Program-made: the position numbers and the translations under genes
Notes under the pieces: model-generated
Database searches by the model: none
Told to the model about the DNA's origin: nothing
The model's input: the letters and a program-made list of their open reading frames with translations, nothing else
Assembly: GCF_002812985.1 (NCBI RefSeq)
Contig: NZ_PGCP01000031.1
Location: 1 to 64,000 of the forward strand
Origin: Aeromonas lusitana
GTDB taxonomy: Bacteria > Pseudomonadota > Gammaproteobacteria > Enterobacterales > Aeromonadaceae
Direction: 5' to 3'
Length of the DNA: 64,000 nucleotides
Part shown: positions 9,586 to 18,740 of the stretch, piece by piece
Numbering within the stretch: position 1 is the stretch's first letter
How the letters are laid out: the number at the start of each line of letters is the position of its first letter

Positions 9586-10851
9586 TCAGACCTCTGCCAG
9601 GATATGACCGGCAACCTGCCAGCCGGTGGCGACGGCGACCCCTGAGCCGGAACCCTCTTTCACCGGGTCATAGTGGGCCAGCACGCTGCCGGCGCCATAA
9701 AGGTTGCGAAGTGGCTTGCCGCCGCGCAGTACCCTCAGCTTGTCGTCCGTCTTGACCCCGAAGCCCATAAAGGGGTGGTGGTCGAACAGGCGGCGACCGG
9801 CCCAGGCGTCGCGCTCCGGCAGGCTCAGCACGTCGGCATCGAAGATGGGCTCGCGAATGCCGCCAAGGCGCGATTCCAGCCCACGGCTGAAGAAGCTGCC
9901 GGAGGCGAGCACGAAGTACGCTGCCTCGAACAGCTGATCGTCGCCGTTCTGGCTATGAACCCCGATCACCTTATCTCCCTCGTAGCGGGCGCCCAGCACC
10001 CGCTCACTGGTGAGGAAGGTGCCGCCAAGGGCCATGAAGCGGCGCTTGAGCGCCTCCTGCATCCGCATGCCGATAAGGGAAGGCGGCATGGTGGCGACTT
10101 CGCGGAGGGTGCAGCCGGTGAGTTTCTCCAATTCCGCCAGACGCGGGCCGACCAGCCCCAGGGACAGGCAGGCGGGCAGCACTATATGACGGCAAGCGGG
10201 CTCGCCACTCTCGCGCACCATGCGGCTTATCTCGCGGGCGAGATCCGCCAGCAGGTTCGGCTGTCTATCAAACAGGCGGGCGATGTCGGCGGAGCGAAAC
10301 TCGTGGGGGTTGCGGCTGAACTCGGCCAGCTGGGGCAGGCGGATCTCGCCGGTCAGGATGCGGCAGTGGGCGAAGCGCGGTTGGGTCGCGAGATTGGCCG
10401 CTGCCAGCGCCGGGTGAAAGTCGCGAAAACCTTCCAGGGTCGCCAGCAGCAGGCTGTCTGGGACCGGGGCCTCGGTCACATAGGCGCAGGTCGCAGGGGA
10501 GATCCAGGTGCGCTTGAGGGTACCTATGGGGGTGATCCGCTGGTGGTTGTGCTCCTCGCGATAGAGCGGCAGCCCATCTTCGGCGCAGTGGCGCTGCAGA
10601 TCCGTGAGGCTGGCCTCTATGTTGGCGAGCCCCACCTTGGCGTAGGGATGATCGGGTTGCGCGGCCATAAAGGCGGGCAGGGCGGCGCGAGGATCTCCCT
10701 GGGTGTCGAGCAAGTCGATGGAGCCGGAGGAGAAATGCAGGGCGCTCTGGCCCGAGGCCATCAGCAGTGTCTTCTGGCCCGCCTCGGCCAGACGCAGGGC
10801 GGCTGACAGGCCCGCCATGCCGCCACCTATGACTATGGTATCGAATCTCAT
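9586..10851 (-). CDS. glpB: Anaerobic glycerol-3-phosphate dehydrogenase subunit B
   Basis: This is a 421-residue FAD-containing flavoprotein subunit of the GlpABC complex. The N-terminus MRFDTIVIGGGMAGLSAALR is the dinucleotide-binding Rossmann motif, and the C-terminus EGSGSGVAVATGW is the conserved FAD-side motif. The start at 10851 is preferred over an upstream frame extension: it gives the expected N-terminus and overlaps the glpA stop as ATGA, the usual translational coupling. Length agrees with E. coli GlpB (about 419). A duplicate of its last 35 or so codons follows immediately downstream. Confidence 0.95.
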   Translation of the reverse strand: MRFDTIVIGGGMAGLSAALRLAEAGQKTLLMASGQSALHFSSGSIDLLDTQGDPRAALPAFMAAQPDHPYAKVGLANIEASLTDLQRHCAEDGLPLYREEHNHQRITPIGTLKRTWISPATCAYVTEAPVPDSLLLATLEGFRDFHPALAAANLATQPRFAHCRILTGEIRLPQLAEFSRNPHEFRSADIARLFDRQPNLLADLAREISRMVRESGEPACRHIVLPACLSLGLVGPRLAELEKLTGCTLREVATMPPSLIGMRMQEALKRRFMALGGTFLTSERVLGARYEGDKVIGVHSQNGDDQLFEAAYFVLASGSFFSRGLESRLGGIREPIFDADVLSLPERDAWAGRRLFDHHPFMGFGVKTDDKLRVLRGGKPLRNLYGAGSVLAHYDPVKEGSGSGVAVATGWQVAGHILAEV

Positions 10852-12515
10852 GATGGCTCTCCTTGAGTGGCGGGGCGGGTCTGCCCAGTAAGGTCGGGGG
10901 AGGGAACCAGCTGGGGCGTGGTCCATTCACCGAGGCCAAACAGCCCCTCGTAGATCCAGTAGGTAAACTCGGTCTCCCGCAGGGCATCGCCCCAGAGCAC
11001 GGGACGGGTGCCCTTGTGGCGCTCCTCCAGGAACTGGCGCAGCATGACGCAGGCCTCGCGGCCATCGGCCTTGCCGTACTCCTGCATCAGGCCGGCGGCG
11101 CGATAGGCGCACAGCTCTCCCTGACAGGGACCCATGCCGAGCCGGGTGCGGCGGCGCAGATCCACCAGGTTGTCCACGTCGAGCTCGCGCAGGGCGTATT
11201 CGATCTCCCCGGCGGTCACCATCTCGCACTCGCAGATGAGGGCGTTGGCCCTGGGGTTATCGCGGAAAAATGCGATGACCCGCTCGCCGTGACGATACTG
11301 GGCCGAGCCCTCGACCGGGGCGCTGAGGCCGGGGGCGGAGACCTTCTCCGGCTCCCGCGAGCCCGGCAAGGAGAGCTCGGCGGTGCGGCAGGGCTGGCTG
11401 TTGCCAAGCTTGTTGGCAACCAGATCCGTGGCCCATTCGGCCATCAGTCGGTAGGTCATCAGCTTGCCGCCCGTGATGGTGTTGAAACCCTTGAGACCGT
11501 CGCGCTCGGCGTGATCCAGCAGCACTATGCCGCGACTGATGTTGCGGCCTGTCTCATCCCCGTCCACCGCCACCAGGGGGCGAACCCCGGCGTAGGCGCG
11601 CAGCAAGCGGGTGCGCGCCATCACGGGGGCGAGTTTTATTCCCTCCCGCAGCAGTACCTCGACCTCCTCTGGATCCACGCTCAGCTGATCGATCTTGTGG
11701 TAGTCGATGCGGCTGGACGTGGTGCCGATGAGGGAGATGGTATCCCCCGGCACCAGAATGTCCGCGTCCGCCGGTTTGCGGGCGCGGTTGAGCACCATCT
11801 GGTTGATGCGGTAATCCATGATGAGCAGGGAGCCCTTGGCCGGGAACATGCGGATGCCGAGATCCGCGTACTCGCAGATCTGCTGGCCCCAGATGCCGGC
11901 GGCGTTGATCACCTCCTGGCACTCCACCTCGAACGCCTCGCCGGTGCGGGTGTTGATGGCCCTGACCCCGTGCACCCTGTCCTGGGTGCGGAGCAGCCCC
12001 AGCACCTTGCTGTGGGTGAAGATGCGGGCGCCGTGTTCTTTCGCATCCAACACGTTGGCGGCGGCGAGGCGGAAGGGATCGACGGTGCCATCGGGCACAC
12101 GTATCGCACCGATCAGCGCCGGGTTCACATTGGGTTCGAGGCGCAGGGCCTCGCGGGGATCCAGTTGCTGGGTGTCGATGCCGGCCTGGGCGCAGGCGCT
12201 CATGAAGCTGGCCTGAAAGCCGATGTCATCTTCCGGCAGGGTGACGAAGAGGCCGCCGGTGTCCTCGACGCAGTGGCTGGCGATCCGCTTGAGGATACGG
12301 TTCTCCGCGATGCATTCGCGGGCGGATTCCGGATCCGTCACCGCATAGCGGGCGCCGGAGTGGAGCAGGCCGTGGTTGCGGCCCGTGGTGCCGGCGGCGA
12401 TGTCGTCCCGCTCCAGCAGGATGCAGTCGATGCCCCGCAGCGCGCAGTCGCGCATGATGCCGGCGCCGGTGGCGCCGCCGCCTATGATGACGACTTCTGT
12501 GGTTATTCTTTTCAT
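10848..12515 (-). CDS. glpA: Anaerobic glycerol-3-phosphate dehydrogenase subunit A
   Basis: This is the 555-residue catalytic FAD subunit, oxidising glycerol 3-phosphate to dihydroxyacetone phosphate. The N-terminal Rossmann motif is VVIIGGGATGAGIMRDCALR. The DAO-type oxidase fold follows. The C-terminal third holds a BFD-like 2Fe-2S region with CECEMVTAGEIEYAL and MGPCQGELCAYR. The start at 12515 (MKRITTEVV) is chosen over the longer frame because it opens directly onto the FAD motif. MRRAR five codons upstream is an alternative. It is the first gene of glpABC, coupled to glpB by ATGA. Upstream lie a perfect-arm CRP palindrome and two GlpR-like sites. Confidence 0.95.
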   Translation of the reverse strand: MKRITTEVVIIGGGATGAGIMRDCALRGIDCILLERDDIAAGTTGRNHGLLHSGARYAVTDPESARECIAENRILKRIASHCVEDTGGLFVTLPEDDIGFQASFMSACAQAGIDTQQLDPREALRLEPNVNPALIGAIRVPDGTVDPFRLAAANVLDAKEHGARIFTHSKVLGLLRTQDRVHGVRAINTRTGEAFEVECQEVINAAGIWGQQICEYADLGIRMFPAKGSLLIMDYRINQMVLNRARKPADADILVPGDTISLIGTTSSRIDYHKIDQLSVDPEEVEVLLREGIKLAPVMARTRLLRAYAGVRPLVAVDGDETGRNISRGIVLLDHAERDGLKGFNTITGGKLMTYRLMAEWATDLVANKLGNSQPCRTAELSLPGSREPEKVSAPGLSAPVEGSAQYRHGERVIAFFRDNPRANALICECEMVTAGEIEYALRELDVDNLVDLRRRTRLGMGPCQGELCAYRAAGLMQEYGKADGREACVMLRQFLEERHKGTRPVLWGDALRETEFTYWIYEGLFGLGEWTTPQLVPSPDLTGQTRPATQGEPS

Positions 12516-12570
12516 TCTTGCCCGTCTCATCTCTTCCAGATGAGGCCAGTGTGGCGCCTTTGGGGGCAAG

Positions 12571-12612
12571 AATGTTTGATATGGGCCAAGATAATGTTCG
12601 CAAACGCTCACA
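12571..12612 (-). promoter_or_regulatory. Two tandem GlpR-like operators upstream of glpA
   Basis: AATGTTTGATATGGGCC (12571 on) and AATGTTCGCAAACGCTCACA (12593-12612) resemble the E. coli GlpR operator AATGTTCGATAACGAACATT. The second matches at roughly 14 of 20 positions with a strong left arm. They lie 22 bases apart, between the CRP site and the glpA start, as expected for glycerol-3-phosphate-relieved repression. The assignment is inferred from similarity and context. Confidence 0.5.
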
Positions 12613-12634
12613 AACGCCAGGGTAATGAGCAAAT

Positions 12635-12650
12635 TGTGATTGTTATCACA
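12635..12650. promoter_or_regulatory. CRP-binding site upstream of glpABC
   Basis: TGTGATTGTTATCACA has both perfect CRP arms (TGTGA-N6-TCACA). It is 120 bases upstream of the glpA start codon, consistent with catabolite control of glycerol-3-phosphate use. Confidence 0.75.
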
Positions 12651-12660
12651 CTGCAGGCAT

Positions 12661-12683
12661 CAAAAAAGGGGCCGAGGCCCCTG
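12661..12683 (-). terminator. Rho-independent terminator of ychJ
   Basis: On the minus strand, AGGGGCC/GGCCCCT forms a stem followed by six T's. It lies about 105 bases after the ychJ stop and just before the glpABC control region, insulating the two units. Confidence 0.75.
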
Positions 12684-12788
12684 TGCTGTGGCCTCTCATG
12701 GCCTATGTGGTGGATATTTGTGCTGCCCATGGACGTTTTTTGATGTCACTTTGACTGCCAAGGTGCATGGTCTCGGTGGTTTATCTGC

Positions 12789-13244
12789 TTAGCCGCAGCA
12801 CTTCTTGAACTTCTTGCCACTGCCGCACGGGCAGGGATCGTTGCGGCCCATCTTGAGCGGCGCCGGATCCTGCTCGCCGTCGGTGTAGACCCAGCGGCCC
12901 TGATAGCGCACGAAGCGCGAGCGCTCATGGAGGCAATGACGCTCGTCCCCCTCCAAAAACCAGGCCTTGAACTCCACCGTGCCTGTGTCATCCCCCGGGC
13001 TGCCTTGAGCGGTGAGGATCTCCAGCCCGTCCCACTGGGTGTCGCTCTGGGAGAGTTGCTCTTTCGTCAATCCTCCCAGAAAGTCCGGGTGCCAGCTGTG
13101 CACCAGATAGTCGCCGAGCCCCAGCACGAAGGCGCTGTAGCGCGAGCGCATCAGCTGCTCGGCGCTGTCGGCCGGCTGGCCTTGGTGCAACAGGGCGCAG
13201 CAGTGGGTGAGAGAAAGTGTGGAACCGCAAGGACATTGGCTCAT
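12789..13244 (-). CDS. ychJ: YchJ-family SEC-C motif protein
   Basis: This 151-residue protein has cysteine/histidine SEC-C-type zinc motifs at both ends: [16 protein letters not shown] at the N-terminus and [18 protein letters not shown] at the C-terminus. Between them is the YchJ middle domain ([24 protein letters not shown]). This is the arrangement of the UPF0225/YchJ family, a single-gene unit in many gammaproteobacteria. The biochemical role is not established. SEC-C motifs bind zinc and often mediate contacts with ribosome- or SecB-linked partners; any such role here is inference. A terminator follows about 105 bases downstream. Confidence 0.85.
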   Translation of the reverse strand: MSQCPCGSTLSLTHCCALLHQGQPADSAEQLMRSRYSAFVLGLGDYLVHSWHPDFLGGLTKEQLSQSDTQWDGLEILTAQGSPGDDTGTVEFKAWFLEGDERHCLHERSRFVRYQGRWVYTDGEQDPAPLKMGRNDPCPCGSGKKFKKCCG

Positions 13245-13367
13245 GAGTCAGTTCATCGGGTCGATAAATAAGGTGGCGGGATTGTAGCGAAAGCGGCCCC
13301 CCTTCGGCCAGAGGTCGAACTGGTAGGAACGGAACACCCACATAAAAATGGCTAAAGGAAGTACAAG

Positions 13368-15035
13368 ATGACTCTGAAACAGAAGATCCTGTTATTGGGC
13401 GCGCTTCCCGTGCTGCTGATGGCCCTGGTGGTCAATCTCAGCAACTATCTGATCTCCAAGAACTCGCTGGAATCTGAACTGGTAGTGGCACGGGACAAGG
13501 CGCTGTCGGATCGCAAGGAGCTGCTGAGCAGCTACCTGATGCTCGCCAAGACCGCCATCGCGAAAGAGTATGCCGCGCCGGACAGCCCACAGGCGCGCGA
13601 GCGGGTCAAAGAGATACTGCGGCCACTGCGCTATGGCAGCGACGGTTACTTCTTCGTCTACGACTTCCAAGGGGATACTGTGCTGCTGCCCACCCGCCCC
13701 GAGGTGGAGGGCAAGAACCGCTGGCAGGACAAGGATGCCAAGGGCACTTTGCTCATCCAGGAGATCATCAAGGCGGCCCGGGAGCGGGATGGTTACTCCG
13801 AATACTGGACCAACAAGCCCTCCCTCGGCCGCGATGCCCCCAAGCTCTCCTTCAACCTGGTGCTCGACAAGTATCAGTGGGTGGTGGGCACAGGGTTTTA
13901 TATAGATGACATCGACAGCGAGCTGGCGGCCCTGCGCGCCGAACGGGAAAGCAACATGCACGCCTCCCTGCAGACCGGGGTGCTGCTCATTCTGCTGATC
14001 CTGGGGGTGACCCTGGCGGCGACCGTGGCGATCGGCAACCGGGTCACTAGGCCGCTGGCGGAGGCGGTATCGGCCCTCAATGACATCGCCGACGGGGACG
14101 GGGATCTGACCCAGCGCCTCAAGGTGCAGAGCAAGGACGAGGTGGGCCAGCTGGCCAGCGCCTTCAACCGCTTCGTCGAGCGCATCCAATCCGTGGTGAG
14201 CCAGGTGGGGGAGACCAGCCATCAGCTGCTCGGCGCCGTGGAGAAGCTCCATCGCCTGAGCGAGCACTCGGACAAGCAGATGCACGGCCACGGCCGGGAG
14301 ACGGATCAGGTGGTCACCGCCGTGACCGAGATGAGCTCCACCGCCCAGGAAGTGGCGGCCAGCGCCTCCAATGCGGCCAGCGCCACCAGTGACGCGGCCC
14401 GGGAGTCCGACGCCGCCCGCGAGGTGGTGGGCAGTGCCATCGGCAGCATTAACCGGTTGGTGGAGGAGGTGCACACCGCCTCCGGCGTCATCGAACAGCT
14501 GGCCCAGGAGACCGGCAAGATAGGCTCGGTCGTGGAGGTCATTCGCGGCATCGCCGAGCAGACCAACCTGCTGGCCCTCAACGCCGCCATCGAGGCGGCC
14601 CGGGCCGGTGAACAGGGGCGGGGCTTTGCCGTGGTGGCGGACGAGGTGCGATCCCTGGCCGGCCGTACCCAGCAGAGCACCAAGGAGATCAACGAGATGC
14701 TGCAACGGCTGCAAGTGGGGGTGAAGCAGGCGGTGGAGGTGATGCAGGCCAGCGAGTCACGCAGCCAGGAGACGGTGCAGGAGGCGAGCCACATCGCCAG
14801 CTCCCTCGACAGCATGGTGGCCGCGGTCAGCACCATCAATGACATGAACATCCAGATAGCGACCGCCGCCGAGGAGCAGCACGCGGTCTCCGAGGAGATC
14901 AACAAGAACCTGGTGGCCATCCAGCAGATCGTCAGCGAGCTGACCGAGGCGGCCGGTGAGTCCAATACCACCACTCGCGCCCTGGCGGGCACGGGTGACA
15001 AATTGCGCCAACTGGTCTCCCGCTTCCGTTACTGA
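13368..15035 (+). CDS. Methyl-accepting chemotaxis protein with single Cache sensor domain
   Basis: This is a 555-residue transmembrane chemoreceptor. TM1 is at about residues 7-28. A periplasmic single-Cache domain follows (about 35-190; GYFFVYDFQGD, PSLGRDAPKLSF, YQWVVGTGFYIDDID), a class that typically binds small organic acids or similar ligands. TM2 is at about 205-225 and is followed by HAMP. The cytoplasmic signalling hairpin has its conserved tip (EQTNLLALNAAIEAARAGEQ) near residue 400. AAGGA lies eight bases upstream of the ATG. It stands alone with no che genes nearby, and its ligand cannot be told from sequence. Confidence 0.93.
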   Translation: MTLKQKILLLGALPVLLMALVVNLSNYLISKNSLESELVVARDKALSDRKELLSSYLMLAKTAIAKEYAAPDSPQARERVKEILRPLRYGSDGYFFVYDFQGDTVLLPTRPEVEGKNRWQDKDAKGTLLIQEIIKAARERDGYSEYWTNKPSLGRDAPKLSFNLVLDKYQWVVGTGFYIDDIDSELAALRAERESNMHASLQTGVLLILLILGVTLAATVAIGNRVTRPLAEAVSALNDIADGDGDLTQRLKVQSKDEVGQLASAFNRFVERIQSVVSQVGETSHQLLGAVEKLHRLSEHSDKQMHGHGRETDQVVTAVTEMSSTAQEVAASASNAASATSDAARESDAAREVVGSAIGSINRLVEEVHTASGVIEQLAQETGKIGSVVEVIRGIAEQTNLLALNAAIEAARAGEQGRGFAVVADEVRSLAGRTQQSTKEINEMLQRLQVGVKQAVEVMQASESRSQETVQEASHIASSLDSMVAAVSTINDMNIQIATAAEEQHAVSEEINKNLVAIQQIVSELTEAAGESNTTTRALAGTGDKLRQLVSRFRY

Positions 15036-15045
15036 TCGCATTTTT

Positions 15046-15073
15046 GCCGTCTGGTGGTTATTTCCAGACGGCA
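15046..15073 (+). terminator. Hairpin after the chemoreceptor gene (weak terminator)
   Basis: A nine-base perfect stem (GCCGTCTGG / CCAGACGGC) lies 10 bases after the stop, followed by AAATTT rather than a clean T run. It may act as a leaky terminator or as a processing hairpin ahead of mlc. Confidence 0.5.
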
Positions 15074-15139
15074 AATTTGGGGATCGCCGCAGAATGTGGG
15101 AAAATCGCGTCATTCGTTCTTTTCGTCAGCCCCTATCCC

Positions 15140-16351
15140 ATGAATGAGATCGTGAAAGGCAGTATCGATTTGATCCGTCAGCTCAACTACGGCCTGGTCT
15201 ATGCCAGCCTGGAAGAGCACAAGGAACTGTCCCGTACCGATCTGTCCCGTTTGACTGGCCTCTCGCCCGCCAGCATCACCAAGATCACCCGCGAGCTGCT
15301 CGATGGCGGCCTGGTCGTCACCTGTGGCGAGAGCTCGGTGGGGCGTGGCCGTCGCCAGACCTTGCTGCGCATCAACGAGCGCCGCTTCCAGTTTCTCTCC
15401 ATGCGCCTCGGTCGTGGTTACGTGGACATGGCCCTGTTCGATCTGGCGGGGCACTCCCTCGCGCGCCATCGCCACCTGTTCAGCGAGGATGAACGCGCCG
15501 ACCTGCTGGCCAGTCTGGTGCGGGCCATCGATGTCTTCTTGCCGAAAAAATCCCTGCGTCTGGCCTGTATCGCCCTCTGTCTGCCGGGCCAGGTGGAGCG
15601 CCACTCCGGCATGGTCAAGCACTTCCCCTTCTACGATCTGCGCAACTGGCCGCTCGGGCCAACCCTGCAGGAGGCGTTCGAGGTGCCCGTGCTGGTGAGC
15701 GGCGACGTGCGCACCTGGATCCAGGCCGAGCGCGAATGGGGCGCCGCCAAGAATTGCGCCGATGCGGTGCTGGTGTTCGTGCACAACGACATTGGGGTCG
15801 GCATGGTGGTCAACGGCCAGCTCATCGAGAGCGAGTCGGCCCTGCTCGGGGATCTCAGTCACCTACAGCTCGAACCCTATGGCCAGCGCTGCTATTGCGG
15901 CGGTTTTGGCTGCGCCTGCACGCTGGTGACCAATCAGGCGCTGGAGGCCCAGTACCGGGATCTGCGCGAGCGCATGCAGGAGCATGACCTGCCCGAGAGC
16001 GTCAATATCCGCGAGCTGTGCGAGCTGGCGCTGGCGGGCAACAGCCTCTGCCAGGACATACTGCATCAGGCGGCGGGGCGCCTCTCCCGGGTGCTCGCCA
16101 ACCTCATCTGCCTGCTCAATCCGGGCAAGTTGCTGCTGGGGGGGGAGATCACCCGCGCCGATCGCCTGCTGTTCCCCATGCTACACCAATCCCTGGCGAG
16201 CCAGTTGCCGGCCGATTACCTGGTGCGCCTGCAAATCGAGTCCACCCATTTTTACGAAGACCCGACCAAGCCCACTTCTGTGCAGGTGCACAAGGCCCTG
16301 CGCGACGGCAGCCTGTTGCTCGAGTTGCTGCGAGGCGATAAAGAGGCATGA
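15140..16351 (+). CDS. mlc: Mlc-type ROK-family transcriptional repressor
   Basis: This 403-residue regulator has an N-terminal winged helix-turn-helix (LSRTDLSRLTGLSPASITKI) and a C-terminal ROK domain. The ROK zinc site is visible as a conserved His (LSHLQLEPYG) followed by CYCGGFGC. In E. coli, Mlc represses glucose PTS and mal genes and is inactivated by binding dephosphorylated PtsG. The start ATG at 15140 (MNEIVKG) is preferred over an upstream extension. The 3' end overlaps the next gene as ATGA, so it is probably co-transcribed with the two-component system, an arrangement I do not recall for mlc. A NagC-like paralogue is possible, but the length and C-terminus favour Mlc. Confidence 0.8.
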   Translation: MNEIVKGSIDLIRQLNYGLVYASLEEHKELSRTDLSRLTGLSPASITKITRELLDGGLVVTCGESSVGRGRRQTLLRINERRFQFLSMRLGRGYVDMALFDLAGHSLARHRHLFSEDERADLLASLVRAIDVFLPKKSLRLACIALCLPGQVERHSGMVKHFPFYDLRNWPLGPTLQEAFEVPVLVSGDVRTWIQAEREWGAAKNCADAVLVFVHNDIGVGMVVNGQLIESESALLGDLSHLQLEPYGQRCYCGGFGCACTLVTNQALEAQYRDLRERMQEHDLPESVNIRELCELALAGNSLCQDILHQAAGRLSRVLANLICLLNPGKLLLGGEITRADRLLFPMLHQSLASQLPADYLVRLQIESTHFYEDPTKPTSVQVHKALRDGSLLLELLRGDKEA

Positions 16352-17931
16352 GACTCGGGTTGCAAGGACGCTTCCTGCTCATGCTCTGCCTGGTCAGCCT
16401 GCTGCAGCTGGTACTGCTGAGCGGGGCCAGCTACTACTATGTCTCCGAGCAGCGCTACCAGGAGGTGGGGGATCAGGCCCTCGACGTGGCGCGGCTGGTG
16501 GCGCGCGAACCCGGTGTCATCGCCGGGGTGAAGCGCGGGGACAGGGCGCGGCTCAATGTGCTGGTGGAGCGGATGCGCGCCGAGGTGGGCGCCAGCTACA
16601 TCGTCATCGGGGATGCGCAGGCGCGCCGTCTGGTGCACCCCAATGCGGACAGGCTCGGCAAGCCCATGGTGGGGGATGATCCCCAGCGTGCCCTGCAGGG
16701 GGAGTTCTATATCTCCCGGGCGCAGGGCTCCATTGGGGGCGCGCTGCGGGGCAAGGGGCCCATTCGGGATGAGATGGGCAAGGTTATCGGCGTGGTTTCG
16801 GTCGGTTATCTGGTACGCGACATAGACGCCGACTTGCGCGGCTTCCTGCGCTTTGGCCTGTTTTGCACCCTGCTCATAGTGCTGCTCAACAGCGCCGCCG
16901 CGGCCTGGCTGGCGCGGCGCTACAAACGGGCCATCCTGGGGTTTGAGCCCGAGCAGATTGGTCGCCTCTATGCCGAGCTCGACTGCACCCTGCGCACCGT
17001 GCGCGAAGGGATCCTCACCATAGACGAGCAGGGCCGGCTGACCTCCCTCAACCCCAACGGCATCCGGTTGCTGCGCCTGGACGAGCAGGCCGCCCGGGCC
17101 GCCATCGGCCAGCCCATCAACCAGCTGCTGCCGGGCAGTCGCATGCTCTCCCTCATCCAGGATCCCAGACCCCAATATGATGAGGAAATCGTACTCAACG
17201 GCCAGCCCCTCATCGTCAACCGCCTGCCTCTGGTGCAGGACGGGCGCCTCATCGGCGCCGTGTCGAGTTTCCGGCGCAAGGACGAGCTGGCCGAGCTCAG
17301 CGCCCAGCTCTCCCAGGTGCAGGCCTACAGCGATCTGCTGCGGGTGCAGACCCACGAACACAACAATCAGCTCGGCACCATAGCCGGCATGATAGAGCTC
17401 GGCGCCACCCAGGAGGCGCTCGCCTTCATCGGGCGGGAGGCCGCCACCGAGCAGACCCTGCTCAGCTTCCTGATGGGGGCCATCGCCAAACCCAAGGTGG
17501 CGGGCCTGCTGCTAGGCAAGTACCACAGGGCCCACGAGCTGGGTCTGGTGCTCATCGTTGATCCCGACTCCTGCCTGCTGGACATTCCCGCTAGGGTGAG
17601 CGGCTCCCAGCTGGTGACTCTGCTTGGCAACCTCATCGACAATGCGTTCGAGGCGACCCGTCGCCACGGCGCGCCCTATCAGCCCATTCGGGTGGCGTTG
17701 AGCGATCTCGGTCAGGATCTCATCCTCGAGGTGGAGGACGGGGCCGGCGGGGTGGATCCCGGGTTGGCGGGCAGGTTGTTCGAGCACGGGGTGAGCAGCA
17801 AGGCCGAGCCCGGTCACGGCATCGGCCTCACCCTGGTGCGCAAGACCCTGGATGCCCTGCAGGGGACCATCACCATCGAAGCCACGGCGCAGGGAAGTTG
17901 CGTCGTTTGTTACATTCCCAAGGAGGTGTGA
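16348..17931 (+). CDS. CitA/DcuS-type sensor histidine kinase
   Basis: This 527-residue membrane kinase has TM1 at about residues 8-30. A periplasmic PASp sensor domain spans about 40-155 (GASYIVIGDAQARRLVHP, GVVSVGYLV), the fold that binds citrate, C4-dicarboxylates or tricarboxylates in CitA, DcuS and DpiB. TM2 is at about 170-190. A cytoplasmic PAS follows (EGILTIDEQGRLTSLN), then the phospho-acceptor region RVQTHEHNNQLGTIAGMIEL characteristic of this family. The ATPase boxes are LLGNLIDNAFEA and GHGIGLTLVRK. It overlaps mlc by four bases, and the partner regulator starts right after its stop. The convergent tctCBA transporter makes tricarboxylate sensing likely, by inference. Confidence 0.9.
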   Translation: MRLGLQGRFLLMLCLVSLLQLVLLSGASYYYVSEQRYQEVGDQALDVARLVAREPGVIAGVKRGDRARLNVLVERMRAEVGASYIVIGDAQARRLVHPNADRLGKPMVGDDPQRALQGEFYISRAQGSIGGALRGKGPIRDEMGKVIGVVSVGYLVRDIDADLRGFLRFGLFCTLLIVLLNSAAAAWLARRYKRAILGFEPEQIGRLYAELDCTLRTVREGILTIDEQGRLTSLNPNGIRLLRLDEQAARAAIGQPINQLLPGSRMLSLIQDPRPQYDEEIVLNGQPLIVNRLPLVQDGRLIGAVSSFRRKDELAELSAQLSQVQAYSDLLRVQTHEHNNQLGTIAGMIELGATQEALAFIGREAATEQTLLSFLMGAIAKPKVAGLLLGKYHRAHELGLVLIVDPDSCLLDIPARVSGSQLVTLLGNLIDNAFEATRRHGAPYQPIRVALSDLGQDLILEVEDGAGGVDPGLAGRLFEHGVSSKAEPGHGIGLTLVRKTLDALQGTITIEATAQGSCVVCYIPKEV

Positions 17932-18597
17932 GTGATCAAGATCCTGATCGTCGAGGACGATCCGGCCATCGCCGAGATCCACCGTCGCTTCGTGCAGCGG
18001 TTGGCGGGCTTTGAGGTGCTGGGGGTAGCGCTGACTTTGTTCGATGCCAGAGAGCAGATCGATATCCTCAAACCGGATCTGGTGCTGCTGGATGTCTGGC
18101 TGCCGGACGGGGAGGGCTTTTGCCTGCTGCGCGAGCTGCGCCAGGCCGGTGCCAGCCTCGACGTCATCTTGCTCACCGCCGCCCGGGAGGCCAGTGCCCT
18201 GCAGGAGGCGATGCGCCTCGGGGTGGTGGATTTCATCCTCAAACCCGTGGTGTTCGAGCGCCTGCGAGACACCTTGGAGAAGTACCGTCAAAGCAGCGCG
18301 GCCCTGGCGGCACTGGCCGACATCGATCAGCAGGCAGTGGATGCCTTGCTGGGCTCCCCGCTGCAACAGGTGGCGGCCGGTGGCCTGCCCAAGGGGATCG
18401 ACGGGCTCACCCTGCAGCGGGTGTTGGCGGCCTTGACGAATGAGGGGGCCAGCGCCGAGGAGATTGGCAGCCGGGTGGGGGTGAGCCGCACCACGGCGCG
18501 CCGTTACCTGGAGTTTCTGGTGGGTCAGCAACTGGCGAGCCCTGAGCTCGAATACGGCACAGTCGGGCGGCCGGAGCGGCGCTATCGTCAGCACTGA
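17932..18597 (+). CDS. CitB/DcuR-type response regulator
   Basis: This 221-residue regulator has an N-terminal receiver domain with acidic pocket (VEDDPAI), phospho-acceptor Asp in LVLLDVWLPDGEGF and the conserved Lys in FILKPV. The C-terminal region has a helix-turn-helix (SAEEIGSRVGVSRTTARRYL) as in CitB/DpiA/DcuR. The start is a GTG abutting the kinase stop, with AAGGAGGT inside the end of the kinase gene, so translation is coupled. It probably activates tctCBA, which lies convergently just downstream. A terminator shared by both units follows. Confidence 0.9.
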   Translation: MIKILIVEDDPAIAEIHRRFVQRLAGFEVLGVALTLFDAREQIDILKPDLVLLDVWLPDGEGFCLLRELRQAGASLDVILLTAAREASALQEAMRLGVVDFILKPVVFERLRDTLEKYRQSSAALAALADIDQQAVDALLGSPLQQVAAGGLPKGIDGLTLQRVLAALTNEGASAEEIGSRVGVSRTTARRYLEFLVGQQLASPELEYGTVGRPERRYRQH

Positions 18598-18635
18598 GTT
18601 GCCGATGTTGAGAGGTTTTGGAGGGGGATCCTTCA

Positions 18636-18667
18636 TAAAAAAAGAGCGCCTGTTGGCGCTCTTTTTA
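18636..18667. terminator. Bidirectional terminator between the regulator and tctA
   Basis: AAAAGAGCGCC-TGTT-GGCGCTCTTTTT: an A run on one side and a T run on the other flank a strong stem, serving both convergent transcripts. Confidence 0.9.
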
Positions 18668-18740
18668 TTGCTGTTTGCTTCCACTATCAAGGTCTCTGCT
18701 CATATTGGATGGGGTTTAACGGCGGCAGAGTCTCATGAAT